Source of the DNA: Hymenobacter sp. YC55
GTDB lineage: Bacteria > Bacteroidota > Bacteroidia > Cytophagales > Hymenobacteraceae
Assembly: GCF_029433095.1 (NCBI RefSeq)
Contig: NZ_JARNTX010000004.1
Location: 487,966 to 551,965, forward strand
Reading direction: 5' to 3'
DNA: 64,000 nt
Made by a program: the position numbers and the translations under genes
The notes under the pieces: generated by a model
Told to the model about the DNA's origin: nothing
Databases searched by the model: none
Seen by the model: only the letters and a program-made list of their open reading frames with translations
In this document: piece by piece, positions 41,845 to 50,556 of the stretch
How the letters are laid out: each line of letters opens with the position of its first letter
Numbering within the stretch: position 1 is the stretch's first letter

Positions 41845-43692
41845 CTACACTAGCGCGGCGTTAGTAGCCTGGAGTTGGCTTAGGCGCTGATACAAGCCAC
41901 CGGGCTGGCGCAGCAATTCGTCGTGGGTGCCGCGCTCGGCAATGCGGCCCTGGTGTAGCACAATAATTTCGTCGGCGTGCTGCACGGTGCTGAGTCGGTG
42001 GGCAATTACCAGTGAGGTGCGGTGCTGCATCAACCGAGTCAACGCTTCTTGGACCAGTTTTTCGCTTTCGGTGTCGAGGGCTGAAGTGGCTTCGTCGAGA
42101 ATAAGAATAGGCGGGTTGCGCAGAATAGCTCGCGCAATGCTCAGGCGTTGCCGCTGCCCACCCGAGAGCCGCCCACCCCGGTCGCCGATGATGGTTTGGT
42201 AGCCATCAGGGGTAGCTGTGATGAAGTCGTGGGCGTTGGCAATGCGGGCGGCCTCTAGTACTTCCGCCTCCGTGGCGTTGGTATTGAAGCAAATGTTGTT
42301 GTAGATGGTATCGTTGAAGAGGATGCTTTCCTGCGTTACAATACCCATCTGCTCGCGCACCGAATGAATGGTGCAGTCACGCACATCATAGCCGTCGATG
42401 AGGATTTGGCCGCCGGTGGCATCATAAAAGCGCGGCAGCAGGTCGGCCAGGGTGCTCTTGCCCGAACCTGAGGGGCCCACCAGTGCTACTGTTTTGCCTT
42501 TCTGAATAACCAAATTGATGTCTTGCAATACGGGCGTATCGCCGTACGCAAATTGCAGGTTGCGCAGTTCTATTTGGTGCTTGAAAGGGGGCAGTACCTG
42601 CGCATCCGGCTTGTCGCGAATGGCGGGCTCGGTATCGATAATGCGCAGTACCCGCTCGCCGGCTACCAACCCGCGCTGAATATTGCCGAACGAGGAAGAC
42701 AGCGCTTTGGCCGGCGTGAGGACCTGTGAGAACAGAATTACGTAGCCAATAAACGTTTCACCCGTTAGGCTTGACTGCCCACCCAAAATCAACAGACCCC
42801 CGAAGTAAAGCAGACCCGCTACCACCGTGACGCCCGCAAACTCGGAAAAGGGTGAGGCTAGGTCGCGCGTGTTGTCGATGGCGCGGGAAGTGCGGGCGTA
42901 CAGGTCATTTTGCTGCGCAAACTTGTCCTTGATGTAGTCTTGGGCGTTGAATGCTTTAATAACCCGAACGCCGCCTAAGGTTTCATCAATCACAGAGAGC
43001 ATAGAGCCGAGCGTGCTCTGGCTTTGTTGCGCTTGGCGCCGCAGCTTTTTGGAAATACCGGCTATCAGCCCGCCCGATATGGGCAACAACACCAGCGTGA
43101 AAAGCGTGAGCGGCACCGAGATATAAAATAGCAGCGCGAAATACGCAATGATGTTCAGCGGCTCACGAATAACGGCCGTCATGGTGTTCACCACCGACGT
43201 TTCTACTTCTTGTACATCCGACGTGAAGTGCGACATCAAATCACCTTTCCGCTCGTTGCCAAAAAAGCTAAGTGGCAAGCCAATAATGCGCTGATACAGG
43301 TCGTGCCGCAGGTTGTGGATAACCCGGGCCCGCACTTTGGCTAGTAGCCGAAAACTTAGGTATCGGAACACGTTGCTCAACAACACCGATACCACCACCA
43401 CAGCACATACGAATGCCAACGCACCCATCTTGCCCTGGGTAGCTAGCACGTCGGCAAAAAAGAAGTTGAAGCTATCCTTCACCCAATCGAAGCTCGGGCG
43501 AAAAGCAGGCAGGTGGTCGGGTGCCTGTAAAGGAATCTTGTCGGTCTTGTCGAAAAGCACACTCAACAGGGGAATGATGAGCGTGAAATTGGCTAGCCCA
43601 AAAAAAATGTTCAGCAGCGTGTACAGTAAGTATTGCGGCAGAAAATTGGCCAGCGGCCGGGCGTAATGCAGAATGCGCAGGTAGGTCTTCAT
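41845..43692 (-). CDS. ABC exporter, MsbA-like permease/ATPase fusion
   Basis: 615 residues. An N-terminal six-helix exporter domain (about 15-320) is fused to one ATPase domain: Walker A GPSGSGKSTLADLLP (about 395), signature LSGGQRQRLSIARAI (about 500), Walker B ILILDEATSALD and the H-loop VIAHRLSTV. This half-transporter would work as a homodimer in the inner membrane. MsbA-type flipping of lipid A core is the best guess given the adjacent gmhA and other envelope genes; drug or peptide export cannot be excluded. A TACCTTTG at 43709-43702 ends only 9 nt before the ATG at 43692. Confidence 0.9.
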   Translation of the reverse strand: MKTYLRILHYARPLANFLPQYLLYTLLNIFFGLANFTLIIPLLSVLFDKTDKIPLQAPDHLPAFRPSFDWVKDSFNFFFADVLATQGKMGALAFVCAVVVVSVLLSNVFRYLSFRLLAKVRARVIHNLRHDLYQRIIGLPLSFFGNERKGDLMSHFTSDVQEVETSVVNTMTAVIREPLNIIAYFALLFYISVPLTLFTLVLLPISGGLIAGISKKLRRQAQQSQSTLGSMLSVIDETLGGVRVIKAFNAQDYIKDKFAQQNDLYARTSRAIDNTRDLASPFSEFAGVTVVAGLLYFGGLLILGGQSSLTGETFIGYVILFSQVLTPAKALSSSFGNIQRGLVAGERVLRIIDTEPAIRDKPDAQVLPPFKHQIELRNLQFAYGDTPVLQDINLVIQKGKTVALVGPSGSGKSTLADLLPRFYDATGGQILIDGYDVRDCTIHSVREQMGIVTQESILFNDTIYNNICFNTNATEAEVLEAARIANAHDFITATPDGYQTIIGDRGGRLSGGQRQRLSIARAILRNPPILILDEATSALDTESEKLVQEALTRLMQHRTSLVIAHRLSTVQHADEIIVLHQGRIAERGTHDELLRQPGGLYQRLSQLQATNAALV

Positions 43693-43758
43693 CGGAAGCA
43701 GCAAAGGTAAGGCATCTGCTAAGCTTAGTAACGGAGCGGCACCAAGCTGGTAAGCCGA

Positions 43759-44118
43759 CTACTCTGCTTCGAAGACGGCCACTACTTCAATTTGCCCTAA
43801 AATGTGGCGGTTGAATTCAGCGAGTTCTTCGGCTGGCACCCACAATTCTTCGTGCTCCCGGTTGCCTACATTCTGCACCGGAAACGAGGCGGCGTAATCG
43901 GCATCGACGGCAAAGCGCAACACATAGCCTACGCCATAATAGGGTACGTTCCAGTCGCGCGCTATTTGAGCGGCGTATTCCTCGTTCAGCACTGGGTAGA
44001 AAATAGGCTGCTCCGGCAGGCGCGGCGGAAACTCCAGCCACCCCGAAGCGGCTATCAGATCTAGTTCCTGCTGATTAACTGGTCGATAGAGTAGTGTAGC
44101 AGCAGGCTCGTGGCGCAT
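43759..44118 (-). CDS. ADP-ribosylation/crystallin J1-annotated small protein
   Basis: 119 residues starting MRHEPAATLLYRPVNQQELD. It matches the short Bacteroidota/Proteobacteria family annotated "ADP-ribosylation/crystallin J1": LYRPV, FPPRLPEQPIFYPVLNEEYA, QIARDWN, VQNVGNREHEELWVPAEELA, EFNRHILGQIEVV. Despite the name it lacks the ADP-ribosylglycohydrolase fold and its function is not established. Soluble, cytosolic. It stands alone upstream of the ABC exporter, 66 nt from its start, in the same direction. Confidence 0.8.
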   Translation of the reverse strand: MRHEPAATLLYRPVNQQELDLIAASGWLEFPPRLPEQPIFYPVLNEEYAAQIARDWNVPYYGVGYVLRFAVDADYAASFPVQNVGNREHEELWVPAEELAEFNRHILGQIEVVAVFEAE

Positions 44119-44196
44119 GTAGTACTTGTTAAAAGCTGAGTATTGAGTGCAGACAACCCGAAATTTGTTCTAGCAGCTAACATATTGCGACTGTCA

Positions 44197-44239
44197 GATA
44201 CCCCAACCCCTGTCCCCTCTCTCAGAGGGGATGGGGTAC
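44197..44239. repeat. C/G-skewed palindrome, possible dispersed intergenic repeat
   Basis: ATACCCCAACCCCTGTCCCC (44197-44216) is followed at 44224 by AGAGGGGATGGGGTA, forming a hairpin with a 7-nt bulge. It resembles the CCCC/GGGG palindromes dispersed in Hymenobacter genomes; only one copy is in this window, so a family cannot be shown here. Confidence 0.4.
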
Positions 44240-44296
44240 CTGCAGGGAAGCAAAGTACTTCACCGGTTGCTGAAGCAATGATCTACAACGCACTTA

Positions 44297-46120
44297 TTAA
44301 AACTCATGTAGCCGTTGCGCGATGTTCCAGCGCAAAGCAACTGATGGGAATACCGTGTTTTGAGTGGCAGCATCGGTGTATGACTGGCGGCGCACAATCA
44401 GCTTGGCATCCAGCCACAGGTTGTGCCGCGGCTGGTAAGTGGCCGTAAAATCGGCGTGAACTAAACGAGTACGGTTGCCTTGCCCTACGGTGTTGCCATA
44501 TTCTTGCACCCTAGAATTGTAGGACAGCAGTGGGTTACCACCGTAATTGATGTTGGTGCCTACAGTATCTACCCGATCCAAGCCTTGCACCGTGTAAAAC
44601 AGCTTGCCTACCAACTGCAAACGCGGAATCGGTTGGTAGCTCACTATGCCAAGCAATTCGTACAGATTGGCGCCCATGGGGTGAGCGAGAGGCTGCTGAT
44701 AGTTCTGGTAATCCGTATAGCTGTCCTCGTGCTGATACGTGAACGGCCGGATGTAATTGAACTCTCCCTGTACATCAAGCGTGCGAATACCCGCCACATC
44801 TACGTACTTGGCACCCAGCTGGAATGCTTGCTTGTTGGCCCACCATCCGTTGCCGGCTCGAACCTCGCTCAGCTTGAATTCATCCAGCATCAACTGGCCG
44901 TAAAGCTGCGCTGTGTTTTTGATATTCCATTTAAAATCAAGCCCCACCACCGTATTGTCGGGCGAGCCAACTTGCTGCTCAACCGCCCGATAGAAAATGA
45001 TGGGGTTGAGGTATTGCAGCTCAAACCCGCGGCGCTGGCTGCCCGGAATAGGCTGTCCTAAACTATCCCTTCTGAGGTTGCGGCCGCCTAGGATAGTACT
45101 TTCGAATACACCTACATTGAAAGTAGGCGTCACATCGAAGCTGAGGTGATGCAGCGCCATGTATTTCTTTTTATAGATGGTGTCTATCGGGCTGCCATTC
45201 CTATCGTAGGTGCGGTCGGCAATCATTTCCGTGAACAGATTCTGGTAGTTGAGCTTCCAGATGCGCGTGTTCAGCTTTAGAAAGAAATAGGGAGCACTGT
45301 AGTCGGAGAGGATGAGGGAGCGGTAGCCGTTGCCGATAAAATTTCGGTCGTGGCCCAGCTGTACGCCGATGTGTTTGGTAGCGGTATACGTGACGTAGCC
45401 ACGGGCCGTAAAGAAGTCGTATTGATTGCCGCCAGTAACTTTGAAGTCTTTCCAGTAACCCTCGTGTGGTACTGCTCTGTCGCGCCGGATACGCTGCTGC
45501 ACGTAGGCCGGCACGCCTTGCTGATTGTCGGCGAGGAACGTGTAGAAGCCTAGGCGCTCGTCGATGGTGCCTTCCACCTGCACACCGCGGGTATTGACGT
45601 AGCGCAGCCCATCCGTTTCCGAATCTTTGCCCGCCGACAGCCCAAGCACCGGGTTCACGCGCAGCGTGAAATCGGGAATAGATACACTGTAGAGGTCGGA
45701 TTGGCGCTGATAGAAGTGCTTAAGCACCGGCCGGCGGCTTTGGTTAGGGGCGTCAGCTTGCGCGGAGTAGTTCCAGTTGTCGCGCAGCAAATACTCGGCG
45801 TTAAAACGGTCCTGTGCCGACAAATTAACGCTATCGGCCAGCATCCGCTGGGCTAGGCGTACTACGGCCGTGCGGGTGTACGGGCGCACCGATGTATGCA
45901 AGTTGTTGCCTATTGAGTCGCCGCCGTACTTGATAGCATATCGGTCGATGAGCCGGTACACGTCCACATCGAGCGGTACAGTATTCGGTGCCGTTGGAAC
46001 GTCGGCTGTTGGAACTTGCGGCGGTGGGATAGGGCCGTCAAACTGCACCGACATGCTTTGGCCGGCGACTTGGCTAGCGAATAGGGCTTGAGAAGCTAAA
46101 AAGAGAAGATATTTTTTCAT
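44297..46120 (-). CDS. Capsule assembly Wzi-family outer-membrane protein
   Basis: 607 residues. Signal peptide MKKYLLFLASQALFASQVAG, then the Wzi/Caps_assemb_Wzi pattern: an early YRLIDRYAIKYGG, RPYTRTAVVRLAQRML, then a long barrel with HIGVQLGHDRNFIGNGYRSL, YSAPYFFLKLNTRIWKLNYQ and GNQYDFFTARGYVTYTATKH. Wzi is an 18-stranded outer-membrane lectin that attaches capsule polysaccharide in Escherichia coli; in Bacteroidota the family is broad and capsule binding is inferred. The C-terminus WNIAQRLHEF lacks the usual final strand signature but ends in Phe. It is divergent from the GNAT-like gene. Confidence 0.85.
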   Translation of the reverse strand: MKKYLLFLASQALFASQVAGQSMSVQFDGPIPPPQVPTADVPTAPNTVPLDVDVYRLIDRYAIKYGGDSIGNNLHTSVRPYTRTAVVRLAQRMLADSVNLSAQDRFNAEYLLRDNWNYSAQADAPNQSRRPVLKHFYQRQSDLYSVSIPDFTLRVNPVLGLSAGKDSETDGLRYVNTRGVQVEGTIDERLGFYTFLADNQQGVPAYVQQRIRRDRAVPHEGYWKDFKVTGGNQYDFFTARGYVTYTATKHIGVQLGHDRNFIGNGYRSLILSDYSAPYFFLKLNTRIWKLNYQNLFTEMIADRTYDRNGSPIDTIYKKKYMALHHLSFDVTPTFNVGVFESTILGGRNLRRDSLGQPIPGSQRRGFELQYLNPIIFYRAVEQQVGSPDNTVVGLDFKWNIKNTAQLYGQLMLDEFKLSEVRAGNGWWANKQAFQLGAKYVDVAGIRTLDVQGEFNYIRPFTYQHEDSYTDYQNYQQPLAHPMGANLYELLGIVSYQPIPRLQLVGKLFYTVQGLDRVDTVGTNINYGGNPLLSYNSRVQEYGNTVGQGNRTRLVHADFTATYQPRHNLWLDAKLIVRRQSYTDAATQNTVFPSVALRWNIAQRLHEF

Positions 46121-46287
46121 AAAACGAAGTCTGCTCTCTGAAAACGAGTGCGCAATGCAACAAACCTACGCACTTGCCACAAGAGTAAGATGCAGCAACG
46201 TGACTAAGTGGCTGTTCCGTATATCTGGCAAGCTCGAGTTGGGGCTGGTATAGTGCCTCTAGGTGCGCGGCTGGCTACCTTTACTGC

Positions 46288-47232
46288 GTGCCACCTCGTC
46301 TGCTCCGCTATTCTGAACTTGACCTTGCCGCGTGGGATGCCTGTGTAGCAGCCGCCCGCGAAGTAGTGCCTTATGCTTGCTCGTGGTGGCTACACGCAAC
46401 AGCTGGTCGGTGGGAAGCTTCGGTGGAAGTAGAGGAGGGCACGGGCCGGTACCTATCGGTGCTGCCGCTGCCCATCAAGTGGCGCCTCCAGGGGAAGGAG
46501 GTGTATCAGCCGGCCTTCACCCAGCAGTTGGGCTTGCTGACGCTGCCGGAAAGCCAATTCGCTGATCTGCTGCAACACCTGCGCCTTTTACCAAAGCGCT
46601 ACGCCCGCCTCTATACCCAGCTCAACGACCAGACGCCGATACCGCCGCCATTGACGCCTTTCACCAGCCAAGCTCGTGTCACGTATCATTTGCCACTGCA
46701 ACCTGAGTACGCTACGCTGCACGCCGGTTATGCGGCCGATTATCGTCGTCGGCTGCGTCTGAGCAACCAATTGTTTACACCGCTTACTGTTAAGGCGGCC
46801 GCTTCCGTAGACGAAATGCTAGCGCTGTTCAAGCAGCACAGCGGAAAAGCTGCTGGCCTGAAAAGCAAGCATTACCAGCAACTTCAAACTTTATATGCGG
46901 CGCTGCAACAGCACAACCAAGCCTTACTGCTGGAAGTGCGGGGGCCCGAAACCGGTGAACTGCTAGCGGCGGCGCTATTTGTGAAATTTCGCACGCGGCT
47001 TATCTATTTATTTGCGGCTGCCTCACCGGCCGGTAAGAAAGCCGCCGCCCCACTGCTGCTGCTCGATTACGTGATTCAGCGCTATGCAGGCACTCCCGAA
47101 CTCGTCCTCGATTTCGAGGGAGGAATGATAGAATCAATTGCCCGTTTTTTCGCCAACTTCGGGGCCACGCCCGTACCCTATGTGGCCCTTTCTTTCACCC
47201 AACGTCCCTGGTACCTGCAATGGATCCGCTAA
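46288..47232 (+). CDS. GNAT/FemAB-like acyltransferase
   Basis: 314 residues. The protein shows the two-lobe FemAB/GNAT arrangement: an N-terminal lobe (YSELDLAAWDACV, VPYACSWWLHATAGRWEASV) and a C-terminal lobe with YRRRLRLSNQLF, LLEVRGPETGELLAAALFVK and LDYVIQRYAGTPELVLDFEGG, the acyl-donor region. The substrate cannot be told; FemAB-like proteins in Gram-negatives are often tied to polysaccharide or lipid modification. The start is GTG at 46288; TACCTTTA ends 4 nt before it. The gene overlaps upp by 13 nt. Confidence 0.75.
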   Translation: MPPRLLRYSELDLAAWDACVAAAREVVPYACSWWLHATAGRWEASVEVEEGTGRYLSVLPLPIKWRLQGKEVYQPAFTQQLGLLTLPESQFADLLQHLRLLPKRYARLYTQLNDQTPIPPPLTPFTSQARVTYHLPLQPEYATLHAGYAADYRRRLRLSNQLFTPLTVKAAASVDEMLALFKQHSGKAAGLKSKHYQQLQTLYAALQQHNQALLLEVRGPETGELLAAALFVKFRTRLIYLFAAASPAGKKAAAPLLLLDYVIQRYAGTPELVLDFEGGMIESIARFFANFGATPVPYVALSFTQRPWYLQWIR

Positions 47233-47915
47233 CCCCCGCCACTTCCGACCTGACTGCCACTGAGCCGGCCCCCCGCGTGCATGTAGTGTGCGCCGAGCCC
47301 TCAATTGCCAATCATTTTCTTGCCGAGCTGCGCGATGTGGAAGTGCAACGCGACTCCCTGCGCTTCCGGCGCAACTTGCAGCGCCTGGGCGAAATAATAG
47401 CCTACCGCATCAGCTCCCAGCTTAGCTATACTGACAAGACCGTGCGAACTCCGCTCGGTGAGTCTCGCAGCAAGCAACTCCACGATTTTCCTATTCTGGC
47501 TACTGTGCTCCGCGCTGGGTTGCCGTTTCACCAGGGTTTCCTCAACTATTTCGACCAGTCGCCTAGCGCATTTGTGGCGGCTTACCGCATCGAGGGTACC
47601 GCTCAGGTGCAGGTACAGGTTGATTATCTGTCGGCGCCGCGGCTCGATGAGCGGGTCTTGATTCTAGCTGATCCTATGCTGGCTTCTGGCAAGTCGTTGG
47701 TGCAAACCTACCGGGCCATGCTGCGTTTTGGTACGCCCCGTCAGGTACACATTGCTGCCGTTATTGCCAGCCCTGAAGGTGTTGCTCACGTTACTCGCGA
47801 AATTCCCGAAGCCACACTCTGGGTAGCCGCTATCGATGAAAAGCTAAATGACCAAGCCTACATCGTGCCTGGCCTCGGTGATGCCGGCGACTTATCGTAT
47901 GGTACCAAGCTGTAA
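47220..47915 (+). CDS. upp: Uracil phosphoribosyltransferase
   Basis: 231 residues. It salvages uracil with PRPP to UMP. PRPP-binding loop ILADPMLASGKSLVQTY (about 140-156) and the C-terminal uracil-binding YIVPGLGDAGDLSYGT are diagnostic. The ATG overlaps the end of the upstream GNAT-like gene by 13 nt in another frame, suggesting translational coupling. The N-terminus is about 20 residues longer than E. coli Upp; the TATEPAPRVHVV segment is poorly conserved. A cytosolic enzyme. Together with pyrD at 37 kb the window has both de novo and salvage pyrimidine genes, but they are unlinked. Confidence 0.93.
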   Translation: MDPLTPATSDLTATEPAPRVHVVCAEPSIANHFLAELRDVEVQRDSLRFRRNLQRLGEIIAYRISSQLSYTDKTVRTPLGESRSKQLHDFPILATVLRAGLPFHQGFLNYFDQSPSAFVAAYRIEGTAQVQVQVDYLSAPRLDERVLILADPMLASGKSLVQTYRAMLRFGTPRQVHIAAVIASPEGVAHVTREIPEATLWVAAIDEKLNDQAYIVPGLGDAGDLSYGTKL

Positions 47916-48090
47916 ACGGTAGGAGTGGGGGCTGCCGTAGTTCGCATTAAAAGCATCACAGACTGAAAGTTTCACGTTACATGTTCTCGCTGTTACGTTT
48001 TTAGTTTGAACCAACAGAGTGCCTTAGTTCTTTGTAATTTCGAGTTCAACCACGGCGCCTTTTTCTTCTTTATCATCTGCTGCTCACCTC

Positions 48091-48543
48091 GTGTTACCTC
48101 ACCTCTTCAAATACGCTTCCGTTTTCTTGCTGGGGATGGTCAAATTTGTGGCCGCCCCGGTAGCAGGCATTGCGGCCGGACTATCGTTTCCTCTTATTTG
48201 GGGACTCTCTGTGGCGGGTATGATGACTACGGTGGTGCTTGTTTCGGGAGTTGGGAAGATGTGGGCGCTGCACCTGCGCCGCAAGCGTGAGGAAAAGGGT
48301 AAGCCGCTGTTTAGCCGCAAGAGCCGCCGCATCGTGAGCATCTTTCGGCGCTTTGGTATGGGAGGCATTGCCTTTCTAACGCCTATTCTGTTTAGCCCTA
48401 TTGGCGGCACCGTCATTGCCACGCAACTGCACGTGCCTCGTTGGCGCATTTTGGTTCACATGCTTTGGAGCGCCGTGCTGTGGGGAGGCGCCTTCACAAT
48501 GCTAGCCATCCGCTTCAGTCACTTAGCCATATTTCATCACTGA
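48091..48543 (+). CDS. Small integral membrane protein, unknown function
   Basis: 150 residues from GTG. Three to four membrane segments: about 12-30, 33-54, 93-113 and 125-145 (FVAAPVAGIAAGLSFPLIWG, FGMGGIAFLTPILFSPIGG). A basic cytoplasmic loop (HLRRKREEKGKPLFSRKSRR) lies in the middle. The GLSFPLIWGLSVAG pattern recalls small-multidrug-export/DedA-like proteins, but I cannot assign a family. The frame starts where the hydrophobic part does; a later GTG or ATG is also possible. It converges with the helicase gene, separated by a hairpin. Confidence 0.7.
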   Translation: MLPHLFKYASVFLLGMVKFVAAPVAGIAAGLSFPLIWGLSVAGMMTTVVLVSGVGKMWALHLRRKREEKGKPLFSRKSRRIVSIFRRFGMGGIAFLTPILFSPIGGTVIATQLHVPRWRILVHMLWSAVLWGGAFTMLAIRFSHLAIFHH

Positions 48544-48573
48544 CCTACAGTGTAGATTGATGCCAGATAGTAG

Positions 48574-48616
48574 AAACCGAAAGCGGCGGGCCACATGGCC
48601 CACCGCTTTCGGTTTC
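48574..48616. terminator. Bidirectional terminator between membrane protein and helicase genes
   Basis: AAACCGAAAGCGG pairs with CCGCTTTCGGTTT perfectly; the loop has a second GGCC/GGCC stem around ACAT. It lies between two convergent genes. Confidence 0.82.
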
Positions 48617-48654
48617 ACTTCATTTTGAGTTCAGTAAATCATGCTACTGCGGCT

Positions 48655-50082
48655 TTACTTTCGTTTGCCTTTCGAGCGAGCAATGGCAGCCTTCACTGCT
48701 TTCACCGCAGGTTTAGAAGCAGTGCCTTTCGAGGGGCGAGCCTTATTGCCTTTCTGGCTGCGGTTAGGCCCTTCCACGTAGGTTCGGCCGGTGCGCTTGT
48801 CAATCGTCACGCCGGGCTTCACGTACTCTTTCCGCTCGTGGAAAGCCCCTTTAAAGTTAGGGTCTTCGCGCCGCCGCCGCTCATCCTGCTCGCGGTTCAT
48901 GCTTTGCTGCTCTTCGAAGGGCGTTTCGGCCACTTCCACCTCCGCTGGGAAAGGCACCAGCGGAATAGGCTGCTTAATCAGCTCTTCAATGCGGGCTATG
49001 TGGTGCATCTCGGCTTCGTTGGCGAAGGTGATGGCCGCCCCCGTGTGCTGTGCCCGCCCGGTGCGCCCAATGCGGTGCACATAGTCGTCGTAGATCAGGG
49101 GCACATCAAAATTGATAACGTGGCTCACTTCCGGTACGTCGATGCCCCGGGCTGCTACATCCGTGGCTACCAGAAAACGCACATTACCCGCTTTAAACTC
49201 CTCCATGGCGTTGATGCGCGAGTTCTGGCCCTTGTTGCCATGAATGGCGCGCACCTCCCCCGCAATTCTACGGCCCAGAAAGTGTGCTACATTTTCGGCG
49301 TGCACCTTGCTACGCGTGAAAATCATCACCCGGTTGAAGGTAGCTTGGTCGCGGAGCAGATACCCGAGCAAGTTAATTTTGGTCACCAGGTTGGGCACTT
49401 CATACAAGCTCTGCGTTACGTTCTGAGCCGAGGTAGCCGAAGGCGTTACCTCAACACGCATCGGAAATTCCAGAAACTCCTCACTCAGCATCGTTACTTT
49501 CTCGGCCATGGTGGCTGAGAACAGCGCATTCTGCCGCTTGCTCGGAATAACTTCCAAGATCTTCCGGATCTGGGGCATGAAGCCCATATCCATCATCTTG
49601 TCGGCCTCATCGAGAACCAGCGTTTTCAACTCCTTCAGCACCAAGTCGCCCCGTAGGTATAGCTCCAACAATCGGCCAGGCGTGGCAATTAGTATGTCTA
49701 CCCCTTTCGCAATGGTTTCAATTTGCGTTTTAGGTCCTAAGCCACCGTAAATGGCAAAAATGCGAAGGTCGGTGTAGGTGGCGAGGCGCTTAAGGTGCGT
49801 CTCAATCTGCATGGCTAGCTCGCGCGTGGGAGCTAGAATTAGAGCCCGTGGGTTTTGGCCTTGGGCGTATTTTACTTTCATCAAGAGCGGCAGCCCGAAA
49901 GCCGCCGTCTTGCCGGTGCCAGTCTGGGCAATACCTAGCACGTCGTGGCCAGCCAGCAGCAACGGAATAGTTTGCATCTGCACAGGGGTGGGCTCGGTAA
50001 AACCGGCTTCGGCCACGGCCGTGAGTAATTGCTTGTTGAGCTTGAAATCGGCGAAAGAAACCGCCTGCGGCGTATCGGACAT
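48655..50082 (-). CDS. DEAD-box RNA helicase
   Basis: 475 residues from MSDTPQAVSFADFKLNKQLL. All helicase motifs are present: Q motif (FTEPTPVQMQTIPLLL), motif I AQTGTGKTA, motif II DEAD in LVLDEADKMMDMGF, motif III SAT, then RGIDVPEVSHVINFDVP and HRIGRTGR (motifs V-VI). The C-terminal 110 residues are rich in Lys, Arg and Glu and end in RSKGKRK, which suits RhlE-like helicases that remodel rRNA or mRNA. Cytosolic. The longer frame to 50154 is rejected. TACCTTTG at 50113-50106 may be its -7 element; no -33 TTG at the right distance. Confidence 0.93.
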   Translation of the reverse strand: MSDTPQAVSFADFKLNKQLLTAVAEAGFTEPTPVQMQTIPLLLAGHDVLGIAQTGTGKTAAFGLPLLMKVKYAQGQNPRALILAPTRELAMQIETHLKRLATYTDLRIFAIYGGLGPKTQIETIAKGVDILIATPGRLLELYLRGDLVLKELKTLVLDEADKMMDMGFMPQIRKILEVIPSKRQNALFSATMAEKVTMLSEEFLEFPMRVEVTPSATSAQNVTQSLYEVPNLVTKINLLGYLLRDQATFNRVMIFTRSKVHAENVAHFLGRRIAGEVRAIHGNKGQNSRINAMEEFKAGNVRFLVATDVAARGIDVPEVSHVINFDVPLIYDDYVHRIGRTGRAQHTGAAITFANEAEMHHIARIEELIKQPIPLVPFPAEVEVAETPFEEQQSMNREQDERRRREDPNFKGAFHERKEYVKPGVTIDKRTGRTYVEGPNRSQKGNKARPSKGTASKPAVKAVKAAIARSKGKRK

Positions 50083-50235
50083 GACAAAGAAAAAAGTACG
50101 AGGCGCAAAGGTACGGAACCCTATCCCAACCCGCAGGTGAAAGCTAAAGAGCAACTTACAAGCAAGCGGGAAGGGAAGTTGCGCTCTTATTTGATGATCA
50201 AGAACACCATCAGCATAAAAAAGTGCTTGTTAAAC

Positions 50236-50265
50236 TTGCGAATTCGTCGGTATCCGCTACTTTTG
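50236..50265 (+). promoter_or_regulatory. Promoter of tRNA-His
   Basis: TTG at 50236-50238, 19-nt spacer, TACTTTTG at 50258-50265, about 20 nt upstream of the tRNA. Same pattern as for tRNA-Lys. Confidence 0.65.
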
Positions 50266-50285
50266 TTGCTCCATTACCCAACACG

Positions 50286-50359
<74 letters not shown>

Positions 50360-50366
50360 CACCACG

Positions 50367-50397
50367 AAAGCCTCAAGCGCCCTGCTTGAGGCTTTTT
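50367..50397 (+). terminator. Terminator after tRNA-His
   Basis: AAAGCCTCAAGC pairs perfectly with GCTTGAGGCTTT around GCCCT, followed by TT. Confidence 0.88.
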
Positions 50398-50556
50398 ATT
50401 TTAATATATAGCTGCTCTTTATCAAGTGTTTAGCTGCAACGGTATGCTGCTGTGGAGCAGCTAATTCAACAAAATCGGGCGTAGTGCGGAAGGATTTGGA
50501 TATTTGTAGCGTTGCAAAACAAATTATCTGCTTGAATCACTCTTACTTCTTTTAAT

